Assembly (NCBI RefSeq): GCF_963678195.1
Contig: NZ_OY782759.1
Location: 2,480,001-2,544,000, forward strand
Source: an uncultured Hyphomonas sp.
GTDB taxonomy: Bacteria > Pseudomonadota > Alphaproteobacteria > Caulobacterales > Hyphomonadaceae
Length of the DNA: 64,000 nucleotides
Direction: 5' to 3'
Below, piece after piece: positions 1 to 7,862 of this stretch (position 1 is the stretch's first letter; the number at the start of each line of letters is the position of its first letter). A model generated the notes under the pieces. The model ran no database searches, was not told the origin of the DNA, and saw only the letters and a list, made by a program, of their open reading frames with translations. The position numbers and the translations under genes were made by a program.

Positions 1-2
1 GC

Positions 3-194
3 GAGAGCGGCCAGCCGCGTCCCATCTGCTGCGCGGTTCACGGCATTTTCGCAGATGGCGCTTATGAGGAACTGATCGCCGCCGGCGCGGCCCGGATCGT
101 CACCACAAATGCCCTGCCCCACAAAACCAACGCCATCGATGTGACCAGAGTCCTCGCCGACGCTGCGCGACGCATAGACCTTCCGCAGGATTGA
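3..194 (+). CDS. ribose-phosphate pyrophosphokinase (PRPP synthetase)-like protein, C-terminal part
   Basis: Only the last 63 residues are in the window; the gene begins before base 1 and is open in frame 3. The visible part contains CAVHGIFADGAYEEL followed by a strand reading RIVTTNALPHKTNAIDV. This matches the C-terminal phosphoribosyltransferase fold of PRPP synthetase-like proteins, where a loop after the HG/F segment and the TTN..PH element close the sugar-phosphate site. The family makes PRPP from ribose 5-phosphate and ATP in the cytoplasm, or is a PRPP-synthetase-like relative. The catalytic N-terminal lysine/arginine region lies outside the window, so activity cannot be judged. The next gene follows in the same direction after 45 bases with its own ribosome binding site. 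Confidence 0.7.
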   Translation, partial: ESGQPRPICCAVHGIFADGAYEELIAAGAARIVTTNALPHKTNAIDVTRVLADAARRIDLPQD

Positions 195-239
195 CGCTGC
201 CGGTATACGGGCTGACACTCCTGTTTTGGGAGGAAAGCC

Positions 240-770
240 ATGTTCGACGTGCAAACCTTTGTCACAGACTGCCGCGACGCTGTCTCGAAAGACCCAACCC
301 ATCGCGCTGTTCTGGAAGTGATGGAATCGGCCTTCCAGGATCCTGATGCGGTTCTTGAGGCAGTCGGCGAGCCCTCCGGCGCAGGCATGGATGTGCTGCA
401 CCGGTCGGACACACTCACCGTGCTCAATGTCATCTGGGGCTCACACGTGACACTGATGCCGCACAATCACGAGATGTGGGCGATCATCGGTATTTATACC
501 GGCCGGGAAGACAACATTTTCTGGCGCCGCATGAAAGACGACCCAACCCGCGTGGAAGCGGCTGGGGCACGCACCCTGCTTGCCGGAGACGTTGCCCCGT
601 TGGGCAAGGACATCATTCACTCCGTGACCAATCCGCTGGGCAGGCCTACCGGAGCAATCCATGTCTATGGCGGCGATTTCTTTGCGCAGCCACGCAGCGA
701 ATGGGATGAAGAAAACCTGGCCGAGCGTCCCTATAACATCGACCGGATCAAGTCCTTCTTCGCCAGCTAG
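240..770 (+). CDS. cupin-fold putative metal-dependent enzyme (COG5553-like)
   Basis: A 176-residue soluble protein with a good ribosome binding site (GGGAGGAAAG) just before the ATG. Around residues 75-95 it has PHNHEMWAIIGIYTG and around residues 120-145 KDIIHSVTNPLGRPTGAIHVYGGD. These resemble the two metal-binding cupin motifs (H-x-H ... E ... H) of the predicted metal-dependent double-stranded beta-helix family related to cysteine dioxygenases. The family is believed to bind iron or a similar metal and to oxidise a small molecule, but the substrate is unknown here. It sits between a PRPP synthetase-like gene on the same strand and a flavin-reductase fusion on the opposite strand, which does not point to a pathway. 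The fold assignment is fairly safe; the function is open. Confidence 0.7.
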   Translation: MFDVQTFVTDCRDAVSKDPTHRAVLEVMESAFQDPDAVLEAVGEPSGAGMDVLHRSDTLTVLNVIWGSHVTLMPHNHEMWAIIGIYTGREDNIFWRRMKDDPTRVEAAGARTLLAGDVAPLGKDIIHSVTNPLGRPTGAIHVYGGDFFAQPRSEWDEENLAERPYNIDRIKSFFAS

Positions 771-790
771 ACCACCCCGCAGGGATCTGG

Positions 791-1996
791 TCAGGCAAAG
801 TGCAAGCGGCGGTATTTGCCCCTGAAGTACAGCAGGGGATCACGTCTCGGCTCAAACCGTGCACGGATCACCTCGCCGACCAAAATAACATGATCCCCGC
901 CGTCATGAAGGGCATGGTGCCGGCATTCAAAATTCACCAATGCGCCAGACAGCAGAGGAGCACCATTGTGTCCGCGACTCCAGGGCGTGGACGCAAACCG
1001 GTCTTCGCCTGATTTTGCAAACAGGTTGGACGTTGGTTGCTGTCCGATATGCAAGACGTTGACGGCGAAGTTTTCTGCAGCCTCCATCGCCTCCAGACTG
1101 CTGGCGGTTTTCGCGATGCAAACCAGCAGAAGCGGCGGATCAAGCGAAACGGACGTAAAGGAATTGGCCGTCAGTCCGACTGGCTGCCCCGCTTCATCCA
1201 GTGTCGTCACCACCGTCACACCGGTTGCGAAACAGCCGAGTGCGTCTCTGAGCGTTCTCGCATCAGATCCCTGGCGGTATTCCGGCGCAAAGCGCGGCAC
1301 CCTGCGTTCGAGAAAATCCAGAAGCGTGGCGCTGAACATATCCGCCCGCTCCTCGGCAACCATCTGGCCAGCCTCCCGGATTTCGGCGTATTCGACATTC
1401 TCGAAATTACCCAGAAAGCGGCTGGCCTCATCTGGCCCGGACAGCTCGCTCTGCGTCCCACGCACAAACAGGACGGGCAGCTTGATGTACGCGACCGCAT
1501 CCGTCACGCGCGCCACGGCAGCCTCAGGATCGAAGCCACGGGTGAACTCAGGGTCGAAACTGGCGCTGTCGGTGCTACTCGAGCCCGGACGGCAAGCGGC
1601 GTCAAAATCCATCTCAGGGACAGAGTCGATCAGAACAAGCCCCGCAGCAAGATGGCCACCATCCTCGCCTAACGCAGCCGTCGCCGCCCAGCCGCCCAGT
1701 GACGCGGCCACGATAACCGGCCGCGAAGCCATTTGCGCCAGCAAGGCGCGCAAGTCTTCCACGAACGCATTGAACTCATATCGCCGGTCTGCCGGCCATT
1801 CGCTTTCGCCATGCCCGCGCAGGTCAATCCGGATGACATACCTGCCTGCTTTTTCCAGGGCGTCCGCAACTTCGTCCCACACGCCGCGCGTCTGCGCGCC
1901 GCCATGGATCAGCAGAACGGCAGGATCGTCCGGCGAACCGAACGCGTCCCCTTTGAGCTCGACGCCTGCAAATCCCTTGAAACTGACCGGCTGCAT
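791..1996 (-). CDS. alpha/beta hydrolase fused to flavin reductase-like domain
   Basis: A 401-residue fusion. Residues 1-235 form an alpha/beta hydrolase: the oxyanion segment LLIHGGAQT near residue 30, RIDLRGHGES near 60, and the nucleophile elbow VAASLGGWA with Ser99. Residues 245-401 form a flavin reductase-like domain: LRDALGCFATGVTVVTT, GLTANSFTSVSLDPP and a closing YFRGKYRRL. That family binds FMN/FAD and usually supplies reduced flavin to a monooxygenase. The hydrolase part is odd. At the place where relatives have GAGHMV with the catalytic histidine, this protein has EAGQMV (Gln211), and the acid position in the RGxxSD element reads Glu184. The hydrolase half may be inactive or use other chemistry. 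The start is supported by an AGGAGG ribosome binding site eight bases upstream. Hydrolase/flavin-reductase pairing recalls RutD/RutF of pyrimidine degradation, but no rutA neighbour is visible. Confidence 0.8.
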   Translation of the reverse strand: MQPVSFKGFAGVELKGDAFGSPDDPAVLLIHGGAQTRGVWDEVADALEKAGRYVIRIDLRGHGESEWPADRRYEFNAFVEDLRALLAQMASRPVIVAASLGGWAATAALGEDGGHLAAGLVLIDSVPEMDFDAACRPGSSSTDSASFDPEFTRGFDPEAAVARVTDAVAYIKLPVLFVRGTQSELSGPDEASRFLGNFENVEYAEIREAGQMVAEERADMFSATLLDFLERRVPRFAPEYRQGSDARTLRDALGCFATGVTVVTTLDEAGQPVGLTANSFTSVSLDPPLLLVCIAKTASSLEAMEAAENFAVNVLHIGQQPTSNLFAKSGEDRFASTPWSRGHNGAPLLSGALVNFECRHHALHDGGDHVILVGEVIRARFEPRRDPLLYFRGKYRRLHFA

Positions 1997-2078
1997 GCGA
2001 CCTCCTGCGTGAGTCGTAGCGAAGTCTCACATATATGCACCCCGCCGTAGAGAACCAAGGCGCAGGCTGGTTACCACG

Positions 2079-2921
2079 CTACGCCTCCCCTGTACGGGCT
2101 GCCTGGGTCAGCAGATCGCCGACAAGCCCAACCAGCTTCGCCGGTAGCGCCGATGCAAAGTCGAGATCGTCAATCGCGCGGACCGGGACCAGCAAGCGCA
2201 GACTGTTTGTCAGGAACACGCTGTCTGCATCACGCAGGTCTTCAAGACGAAGACTGCGCTCAGACACCTGGTATCCGGCCTGAGCGGCATGCTCCAGGAT
2301 CCAGTTCCGTATGACCCCCGCCACAACCCCGTCACCTCTCGGCGGAGTTACCAGAGCAGAGCCAAACCTTGCCCAGATATTGGCGACGGAACCACAGGAC
2401 ACCCGGCCATCCGGCGTCACGAACAGCGCATCGTCAAAGCCTGCTTCCACGGCACGTCTGTGCCCCATGATGGCGTCGCCATAGGAAAGTGTCTTGTACA
2501 GGGCTGAAGGGGCTGTTGGATTGCGATGAATGGCGCTTACCCCAAGACGCACGGGCGGTAGAGGATAATTCAGCGCCTTGGGTATGAATGATGCCAGGAG
2601 AGTCGGCGTGGTTGCTGTGGTTCCAGCCAGGCCCCTCGCGCCGGGACCACGGGTCACCGTGACACGCAGCGCGCCGGTTTCGCCCACCGGAACTGCGCTG
2701 TCCATAAGCGCTTCAATAGATACGTCAGCTACGTCCAGACCGAAGATCTCGCATGCCTCAAGCAACCGCCCGATATGGCGATCACGCAGGACGACATGCC
2801 CTTCGACCACCAAGGATGTGTCAAACACGCCATCTCCGAGCAGCAGCCCCCTGTCTGTCAGGTCAAACGGACGCACGGAGTTGGAAGACGAAACGGACTG
2901 ATTGAGCTGAATCACTGGCAT
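2079..2921 (-). CDS. pabC: aminodeoxychorismate lyase-like class IV aminotransferase
   Basis: A fold-type IV PLP enzyme of about 280 residues, with RGLLLGDGVFDT near the N terminus, the PLP-lysine region LYKTLSYGDAI and the phosphate-binding region GSVANIWARFG. PabC removes pyruvate from 4-amino-4-deoxychorismate to give p-aminobenzoate, the folate precursor. The sequence alone cannot fully exclude a branched-chain or D-amino-acid aminotransferase, but the gene is the third member of a tight pabB-pabA-pabC operon, which makes PabC the best reading. A TTG at 2936 is also open, but ATG 2921 begins where the conserved N terminus starts (MPVIQLNQ) and overlaps the end of pabA by ten bases, which suggests translational coupling. 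Confidence 0.8.
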   Translation of the reverse strand: MPVIQLNQSVSSSNSVRPFDLTDRGLLLGDGVFDTSLVVEGHVVLRDRHIGRLLEACEIFGLDVADVSIEALMDSAVPVGETGALRVTVTRGPGARGLAGTTATTPTLLASFIPKALNYPLPPVRLGVSAIHRNPTAPSALYKTLSYGDAIMGHRRAVEAGFDDALFVTPDGRVSCGSVANIWARFGSALVTPPRGDGVVAGVIRNWILEHAAQAGYQVSERSLRLEDLRDADSVFLTNSLRLLVPVRAIDDLDFASALPAKLVGLVGDLLTQAARTGEA

Positions 2922-3496
2922 GAGACCGACTGACAATGGCTTAGGAAATTTCTGAGCAAATCATGCCCGCGCTCCGTCAGGATTGACTCCGGATGGAACT
3001 GAACACCAAAAACCGGGTGTTCCGTGTGGGACAGTGCCATGATCTCACCATCCGGCGCCGTTGCATCGATCTGCAATCCGGTTTCGGTTAGAGGCATGTC
3101 GACGACCAGAGAGTGGTACAGTCCGACAGGCAGAGGGGAAGGCAGCCCCCTGAACAAGCCTTTCGAGTGATGTAAAATGCCGGCTGTCCGCCCATGCGTC
3201 GGAGTGCGCGCCCGTCTCACGGATCCACCATAAGCCACCGCGATGGCCTGATGCCCCAAACACACGCCAAGTATCGGCAAGTCTGCGCCGAAGGTTTGAA
3301 TGGCCTCAATGGAAACACCTGCCTGATCGGGACGCGAAGGCCCGGGCGATATGACGATCGCCCCGGGACGCAAGCGCATGATGTCTTTCAAAGTGGTGCT
3401 CCGGCTATCCTCAACCCGCACATCCGCACCAGACAGAGTCAGGTAACGGGCCAGGTTATAGACGAAACTGTCCCGGTTATTCAGCATCAGGATCAT
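2912..3496 (-). CDS. pabA: aminodeoxychorismate synthase glutamine amidotransferase subunit
   Basis: A 194-residue class I glutamine amidotransferase. It shows NRDSFVYNL at the N terminus, ISPGPSRPDQAG, the nucleophile motif LGVCLGHQAIA with the catalytic Cys, and HPESILTERG near the C terminus with the catalytic His-Glu pair. It releases ammonia from glutamine and channels it to the PabB partner. TrpG and PabA cannot be separated by motif alone, and some bacteria share one subunit between both pathways. The gene overlaps the end of pabB by four bases (ATGA type) and the start of pabC, so a role in p-aminobenzoate synthesis is most likely. Confidence 0.85.
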   Translation of the reverse strand: MILMLNNRDSFVYNLARYLTLSGADVRVEDSRSTTLKDIMRLRPGAIVISPGPSRPDQAGVSIEAIQTFGADLPILGVCLGHQAIAVAYGGSVRRARTPTHGRTAGILHHSKGLFRGLPSPLPVGLYHSLVVDMPLTETGLQIDATAPDGEIMALSHTEHPVFGVQFHPESILTERGHDLLRNFLSHCQSVSCQ

Positions 3497-4866
3497 GCTT
3501 CATCCACCGCTGTTCGAGCCGCACCAATGATCCGCTCAGCCTTCAGGCGAACTTCGTCCCACTCGGCCGCGGCATCAGAAAGCAAGGTAATCCCGGCACC
3601 GGACCAATACCTGTCTTCCTCCGGCAAATGATCAATCGTGCGGATCATGATATTGAAATCACAGGCGCCATCATGCCCGATATAACCGAAAGCGCCGCAG
3701 AAGGCGCCCCGTGCTGCCGGTTCGAGTTCATCAATAATTTCCATCGCTCGCAGCTTGGGTGCGCCGGTGACCGACCCGCCCGGAAAGACTGCGCCGAGCA
3801 GGTCCACCGCATCCTTTTCCGGCGAAAGCTTTCCTTCAATCGTCGAAACCAAATGGAAAAGATTGGGCAATGGTTCGATACCGCACAACCGGCTGACACA
3901 GATCGACTCAGGCTGGCACACCCTGGAGAGGTCATTCCGCAGCAAATCGACAATCATGATATTCTCAGCCCGGTCTTTCTCGGACTCAGCGAGCGCCTCA
4001 GCGGCCTTATGGTCTTTGTCCGGGGCCGATGAACGACGCGCCGTTCCCTTGATCGGTTCGGCCCGGACCGCTCCGTCAGACGTCATGGTGACAAGACGCT
4101 CCGGCGACAGGCACGCAATCGTGCGGTTGGAGAAAGTGCCGAATGCGGAAAAACCCGCCTGTGTCTTTTCCCTGAGGTCCAGATAGTTGCTGAAGGAGGC
4201 TTCTCCGGATCTGGGAGACCGGGTCCAGAGGGCCGCGATATTGGCCTGATAGATTTCGCCGTCCAGAATAGCTTCGCGCGTTGCGGAAACGCGTTCAGCA
4301 TAGCCAGCCTGCTCCAGCAAAATCGACCAGCCAGGATTCTCGCCGGTAAGCACCTTATACGGACCACCTTCTTCGACAACACAAGCGATCAGCCGGTTGA
4401 TGCGTTGCCTCGCAAGCGCAGCATCAGCCCGACACGCCGCCTCAGTTATACCCACGGCATAAGCCGTCAGGCTTTGCGCCTGATGGTCAAAGGCCAGTAC
4501 TGTATCATACGCGGAAAACTCCAGGGAATCGGCAGAACTGCTTGCGTGCTGGGAGTGGAAATCGCGCACCCAAATGCCCGCGGCCTCGTAGCTGATATAA
4601 CCGATCACCCCCCCCTGAAACGGAGCACCACCGGGCACAACATCGGCCTGAAACCGGTTTCGCCAGGAGCGAAACGCATCGGCGAAATCCTCAACCTTAT
4701 CTCCGCCCCCCCATCTGAACCGGGAAACGGGATTGATGGCGATATAAGAATAACGTCCCCGACCATGTCTGGCATCAGCACTGTCCAGCCAGACGAACCC
4801 CGGTTGCCCATGCAGCTTCCCGGCAAGTTCGGCTGGCTCCCGCCAAGGCAATTCCTGTGTGAGCAC
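3493..4866 (-). CDS. pabB: aminodeoxychorismate synthase component I
   Basis: A 457-residue chorismate-binding enzyme. The N-terminal third resembles the TrpE/PabB N-terminal domain, and residues from about 190 hold the chorismate-binding domain with DGEIYQANIAALW, SPERLVT, PIKGTARR, NIMIVDLLRNDLSRV and PGGSVTGAPKLRAMEII. The lysine in PIKGT is diagnostic of PabB; anthranilate synthases have PIAGT there. The enzyme aminates chorismate at C4 using ammonia from PabA. The start is a GTG preceded by GGATGG. It is the first gene of the pab operon, with 334 bases to the divergent glutamate synthase-like gene. The length is usual for a stand-alone PabB. Confidence 0.88.
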   Translation of the reverse strand: MLTQELPWREPAELAGKLHGQPGFVWLDSADARHGRGRYSYIAINPVSRFRWGGGDKVEDFADAFRSWRNRFQADVVPGGAPFQGGVIGYISYEAAGIWVRDFHSQHASSSADSLEFSAYDTVLAFDHQAQSLTAYAVGITEAACRADAALARQRINRLIACVVEEGGPYKVLTGENPGWSILLEQAGYAERVSATREAILDGEIYQANIAALWTRSPRSGEASFSNYLDLREKTQAGFSAFGTFSNRTIACLSPERLVTMTSDGAVRAEPIKGTARRSSAPDKDHKAAEALAESEKDRAENIMIVDLLRNDLSRVCQPESICVSRLCGIEPLPNLFHLVSTIEGKLSPEKDAVDLLGAVFPGGSVTGAPKLRAMEIIDELEPAARGAFCGAFGYIGHDGACDFNIMIRTIDHLPEEDRYWSGAGITLLSDAAAEWDEVRLKAERIIGAARTAVDEA

Positions 4867-5200
4867 GTCACCATCCGCTTGAATTCATACCGCTCAGCGG
4901 AGTGTAGAGACCGGTCCCGCCGATGTCACATGCAACCCGCACTCCCTGAATATATCATCCACAGACTGTTAAACGACCAGCATTCAAAATGATCTGCTCC
5001 ACTGAAGTACGGAGCGAATCAGAATGTCATGCGGCCTTTGGGCCTTGTTCAGACAGGCTCGCAGGCTCGCGCTCGTTTCTGGATTCCTGACTGCTGGAAA
5101 TATCGCCGGTCTTGAGGGAACAAACAACATACTTTGGCGTATAGACTTGGCCTATGCGATCCATGATAGTCGCAGCCGCTATGCTAAAAGGATGCGCTTA
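4867..5200. other. divergent intergenic region between pabB and a glutamate synthase-like gene
   Basis: These 334 bases separate two divergently oriented genes and should contain both promoters. A reading frame from 5024 is open into the downstream gene, but its first 59 residues look unlike the family, so I treat it as untranslated. I could not pick out a convincing -35/-10 pair on either strand. No RNA gene or repeat was recognised. Confidence 0.5.
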
Positions 5201-6826
5201 ATGGTGTTTCGGAGTTTGTTTGCCGACAAAGGCCTCGAAAGAAATCTCGGATTCTGGGCTCCGCTGCTGCTCGTCCTGATGATCAGCCTCCTGGGGGCCT
5301 GGGTCGCCAAGGGCTTTTTTTGGGCTCTCATCCCCGTTGTGCCGCTGCTTTTGGTCGCCATCTGGGACATGATACAGACGCGGCATTCACTGCGACGCAA
5401 TTATCCGCTCACCGCCCGCTTCCGTTGGCTGTTCGAGGATCTTCGTCCTTTCTTGCGCAGCTACATTGTTGAGGGGCCTTTGGAAGGACGGCCTTATGAC
5501 CGGGTCTCGCGAACCCTGATCTACGCACGCGCAAAAAAGCAAGAGGACGCACACCCCTTTGGCACCGAACTCGATGTCTATTCAGAAGAGTACGAAGCGC
5601 TCTGCCACTCGATCAACCCCAATCCTGATGCGCCAAAGCGAACGCGGGTAAAGGTCGGGACGGAGCAGTGCAGCAAGCCTTATGATGCTGCCCGCCTGAA
5701 TATCAGTGCAATGAGTTTTGGTGCGCTGGGCAACCATGCCATCGAAGCGCTGAATATGGGCGCCAAGATCGGCGACTTCTATCACGATACCGGTGAGGGT
5801 GGACTGTCTCCCTACCACCTCAAGCATGGCGGAGATATTGTGTGGGAGCTGGGGTCCGGTTATTTCGGCGCACGCGACAAGGACGGCAAGTTCGACCCCG
5901 ACAGCTTTCGCGACAAGGCCCAGCACGATCAGGTCAGGATGACCGAAATTAAGTTGAGCCAGGGTGCCAAGCCCGGCCATGGCGGGTTGCTACCAGCAGC
6001 CAAGGTTACCGAGGAAATCGCAAAGACACGCCTGGTGCCGGCCCATGAGGACTGTCTGTCGCCGCCCGGCCATTCAGCCTTTTCAACGCCGCGCCAAATG
6101 CTTGAGTTCGCCGCGAAAATGCGCGAGCTGTCCGGGGGGAAGCCGGTCGGCATCAAGCTATGCGTGGGCATGCCGCATGAAGTCTTCGCAATCTGCAAAG
6201 CGATGCTCGACAGCGGCATCTATCTCGACTTCATCGTCATCGACGGTGGCGGCGGAGGCACCGGCGCGGCGCCACTGGAACTTTCTGACCATGTCGGCCT
6301 GCCGCTGCGCATTGGCCTCTACTATGCGAACAATGCGCTTATCGGCACCGGGCTGAAAGACAAGATCCGGTTGGCGGCTTCGGAAAAGGTCTTTTCCGGG
6401 TCTTCCATTGCGATGAATGCCGCACTCGGTGCCAACTGGTGCAATGCGGCCCGCGCTTTCATGTTCTCGCTTGGCTGCGTGCAATCGCTGCAATGCCATA
6501 CCGGAAACTGCCCGACCGGCGTGGCAACGAGTTCACCCGCACGCCAGCGTGGTCTCGTCATTCCTGAGAAGGCACAGCGTGTGGCCAATTTCCAGTCGAA
6601 AACACTTGATAGCCTCCACGATATCGTGGTCGCCTGTGGCCTCGAAACGCCGGACGATTTCACGCCGCGCCACTTGCGGCAATGGAAGAACAATTCGGAA
6701 ATGATTCCATGGTCTCAGATTGTCCAGGAGGTTGAAGCGGGCAAGCTTCTGAGCGAGCCGGACGACACGGCCTTCGCTGAATACTGGCACATGGCAGATC
6801 CCGACACATTCAAGCCAATGATATGA
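5201..6826 (+). CDS. FMN-binding glutamate synthase family protein
   Basis: A protein of about 541 residues from ATG 5201, chosen because an AAAAGGA ribosome binding site lies just upstream and family members begin near this point. Two membrane segments occupy roughly residues 15-60 (WAPLLLVLMISLLGAWV and FFWALIPVVPLLLVAI). The rest is the FMN-binding central domain of glutamate synthase, with MSFGALGNHAIEALNMGA, GEGGLSPYH, QGAKPGHGG, DGGGGGTGAAPLEL and the cysteine set CVQSLQCHTGNC. The C-x5-C-x4-C spacing equals that of the [3Fe-4S] cluster of GltB. The glutaminase domain of full GltB and its C-terminal beta-helix are absent. Members of this short family are often annotated as glutamate synthase but their reaction is uncertain. 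A class II amidotransferase gene follows after 43 bases and might supply the missing half. Confidence 0.85.
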   Translation: MVFRSLFADKGLERNLGFWAPLLLVLMISLLGAWVAKGFFWALIPVVPLLLVAIWDMIQTRHSLRRNYPLTARFRWLFEDLRPFLRSYIVEGPLEGRPYDRVSRTLIYARAKKQEDAHPFGTELDVYSEEYEALCHSINPNPDAPKRTRVKVGTEQCSKPYDAARLNISAMSFGALGNHAIEALNMGAKIGDFYHDTGEGGLSPYHLKHGGDIVWELGSGYFGARDKDGKFDPDSFRDKAQHDQVRMTEIKLSQGAKPGHGGLLPAAKVTEEIAKTRLVPAHEDCLSPPGHSAFSTPRQMLEFAAKMRELSGGKPVGIKLCVGMPHEVFAICKAMLDSGIYLDFIVIDGGGGGTGAAPLELSDHVGLPLRIGLYYANNALIGTGLKDKIRLAASEKVFSGSSIAMNAALGANWCNAARAFMFSLGCVQSLQCHTGNCPTGVATSSPARQRGLVIPEKAQRVANFQSKTLDSLHDIVVACGLETPDDFTPRHLRQWKNNSEMIPWSQIVQEVEAGKLLSEPDDTAFAEYWHMADPDTFKPMI

Positions 6827-6869
6827 TCTCGCTCCGCGTCATGTTCTCAGTTGCTGGCAGGAGGTGCCT

Positions 6870-7676
6870 ATGTGTGAACTGTTCGCGATGAGCGCATCAA
6901 AGCCGCAACGGGTCCGTTACGAGCTTGATCTTTTCGCAGCCGAAGGGGGCGAGCGACACCGCAACCGCGACGGCTGGGGCATTCTCTTTGCACAGGATCG
7001 CGACGCGTACTTGTTCCGAGAGCCCTCGCCCGCCGCCACCAGCGAGCTCACGAAGATGGTGGTCCGCAACGAACGTCCCTGTAAACAGCTGATCGCACAT
7101 GTTCGCAGGGCCACAGCAGGCAAACCCGAACTGGCAAATACGCATCCCTTTGACCGCGTGCTTCACGGAAGGCGGCACGCCTTCGCCCATAATGGTGCCT
7201 TGTCAGACCTTGAGGCACGCGCCGATACACGCGAACTTGTCAACGAAACCATTGGTGACACCGATTCCGAGCTGGCCTTCCTGATCCTGCTTTCCCGACT
7301 CCGGAAATCCGGCAACGACGATCCTGCCTCCCGTTTTGAAACTTTCGTGCGCTTTGCAGCCGAGATGCGCGAACTGGGAAGCGCGAACTTCCTGTTCTTC
7401 GATGGACAGTATCTTTTCGTCCACGCTGATCGCCGACGCTTCGAAACCGAGACCGGGGTGACCGAACCTCGCGAACCCGGCCTCAACATCCGCAGCTTCG
7501 ATACTGAGCATTACGGCCAGACGTGGGAGAAATCCGGCGTCAGCATCGATGAGATTTCCGGCCCACTCCACCTCTTCGCCTCGGTGCCACTCGATCCGGA
7601 GGGCTGGGAGCCTCTGCCCCGGGGAACCTGTCTGATGCTAAGGGACGGCACGATCCACGCCCGCTATGAAGTGTAG
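6870..7676 (+). CDS. class II glutamine amidotransferase (YafJ/GATase_6-like)
   Basis: A 268-residue Ntn-type amidotransferase. A GTG six bases earlier is also open, but ATG 6870 puts cysteine at position 2, so that removal of Met exposes the catalytic N-terminal Cys (MCELFAMS). A GGAGG ribosome binding site ends five bases before it. Other family marks are RNRDGWGILFAQD, HVRRAT near residue 75 and NTHPFDRVLHGRRHAFAHNGALSD with the conserved His/Asn/Gly of the glutamine pocket. Such proteins release ammonia from glutamine, but the YafJ group has no established acceptor. The gene follows the FMN-binding glutamate synthase-like gene by 43 bases and is probably cotranscribed with it. Confidence 0.85.
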   Translation: MCELFAMSASKPQRVRYELDLFAAEGGERHRNRDGWGILFAQDRDAYLFREPSPAATSELTKMVVRNERPCKQLIAHVRRATAGKPELANTHPFDRVLHGRRHAFAHNGALSDLEARADTRELVNETIGDTDSELAFLILLSRLRKSGNDDPASRFETFVRFAAEMRELGSANFLFFDGQYLFVHADRRRFETETGVTEPREPGLNIRSFDTEHYGQTWEKSGVSIDEISGPLHLFASVPLDPEGWEPLPRGTCLMLRDGTIHARYEV

Positions 7677-7862
7677 TGTCTCCTCATCCTGACAGACTCC
7701 AGCAGATTTTTAGATAACGATTATGAGGCTAAGCCAGGTAAGTTCGCTAAGGCCGGTGGGACAATCATCAGGGCGTCATCCCGCAACGCCCGAATACAAG
7801 CCGTCCGTCGGCACCGCCGCTCTAAATCCCTGGTCGGCAGCGCGGTATTGAAAGGAAAAGAT

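Noticed and set aside
5024..5200. N-terminal extension of the glutamate synthase-like protein
   Set aside because: The extra residues do not fit the family, while ATG 5201 has a ribosome binding site and a typical membrane-segment start.
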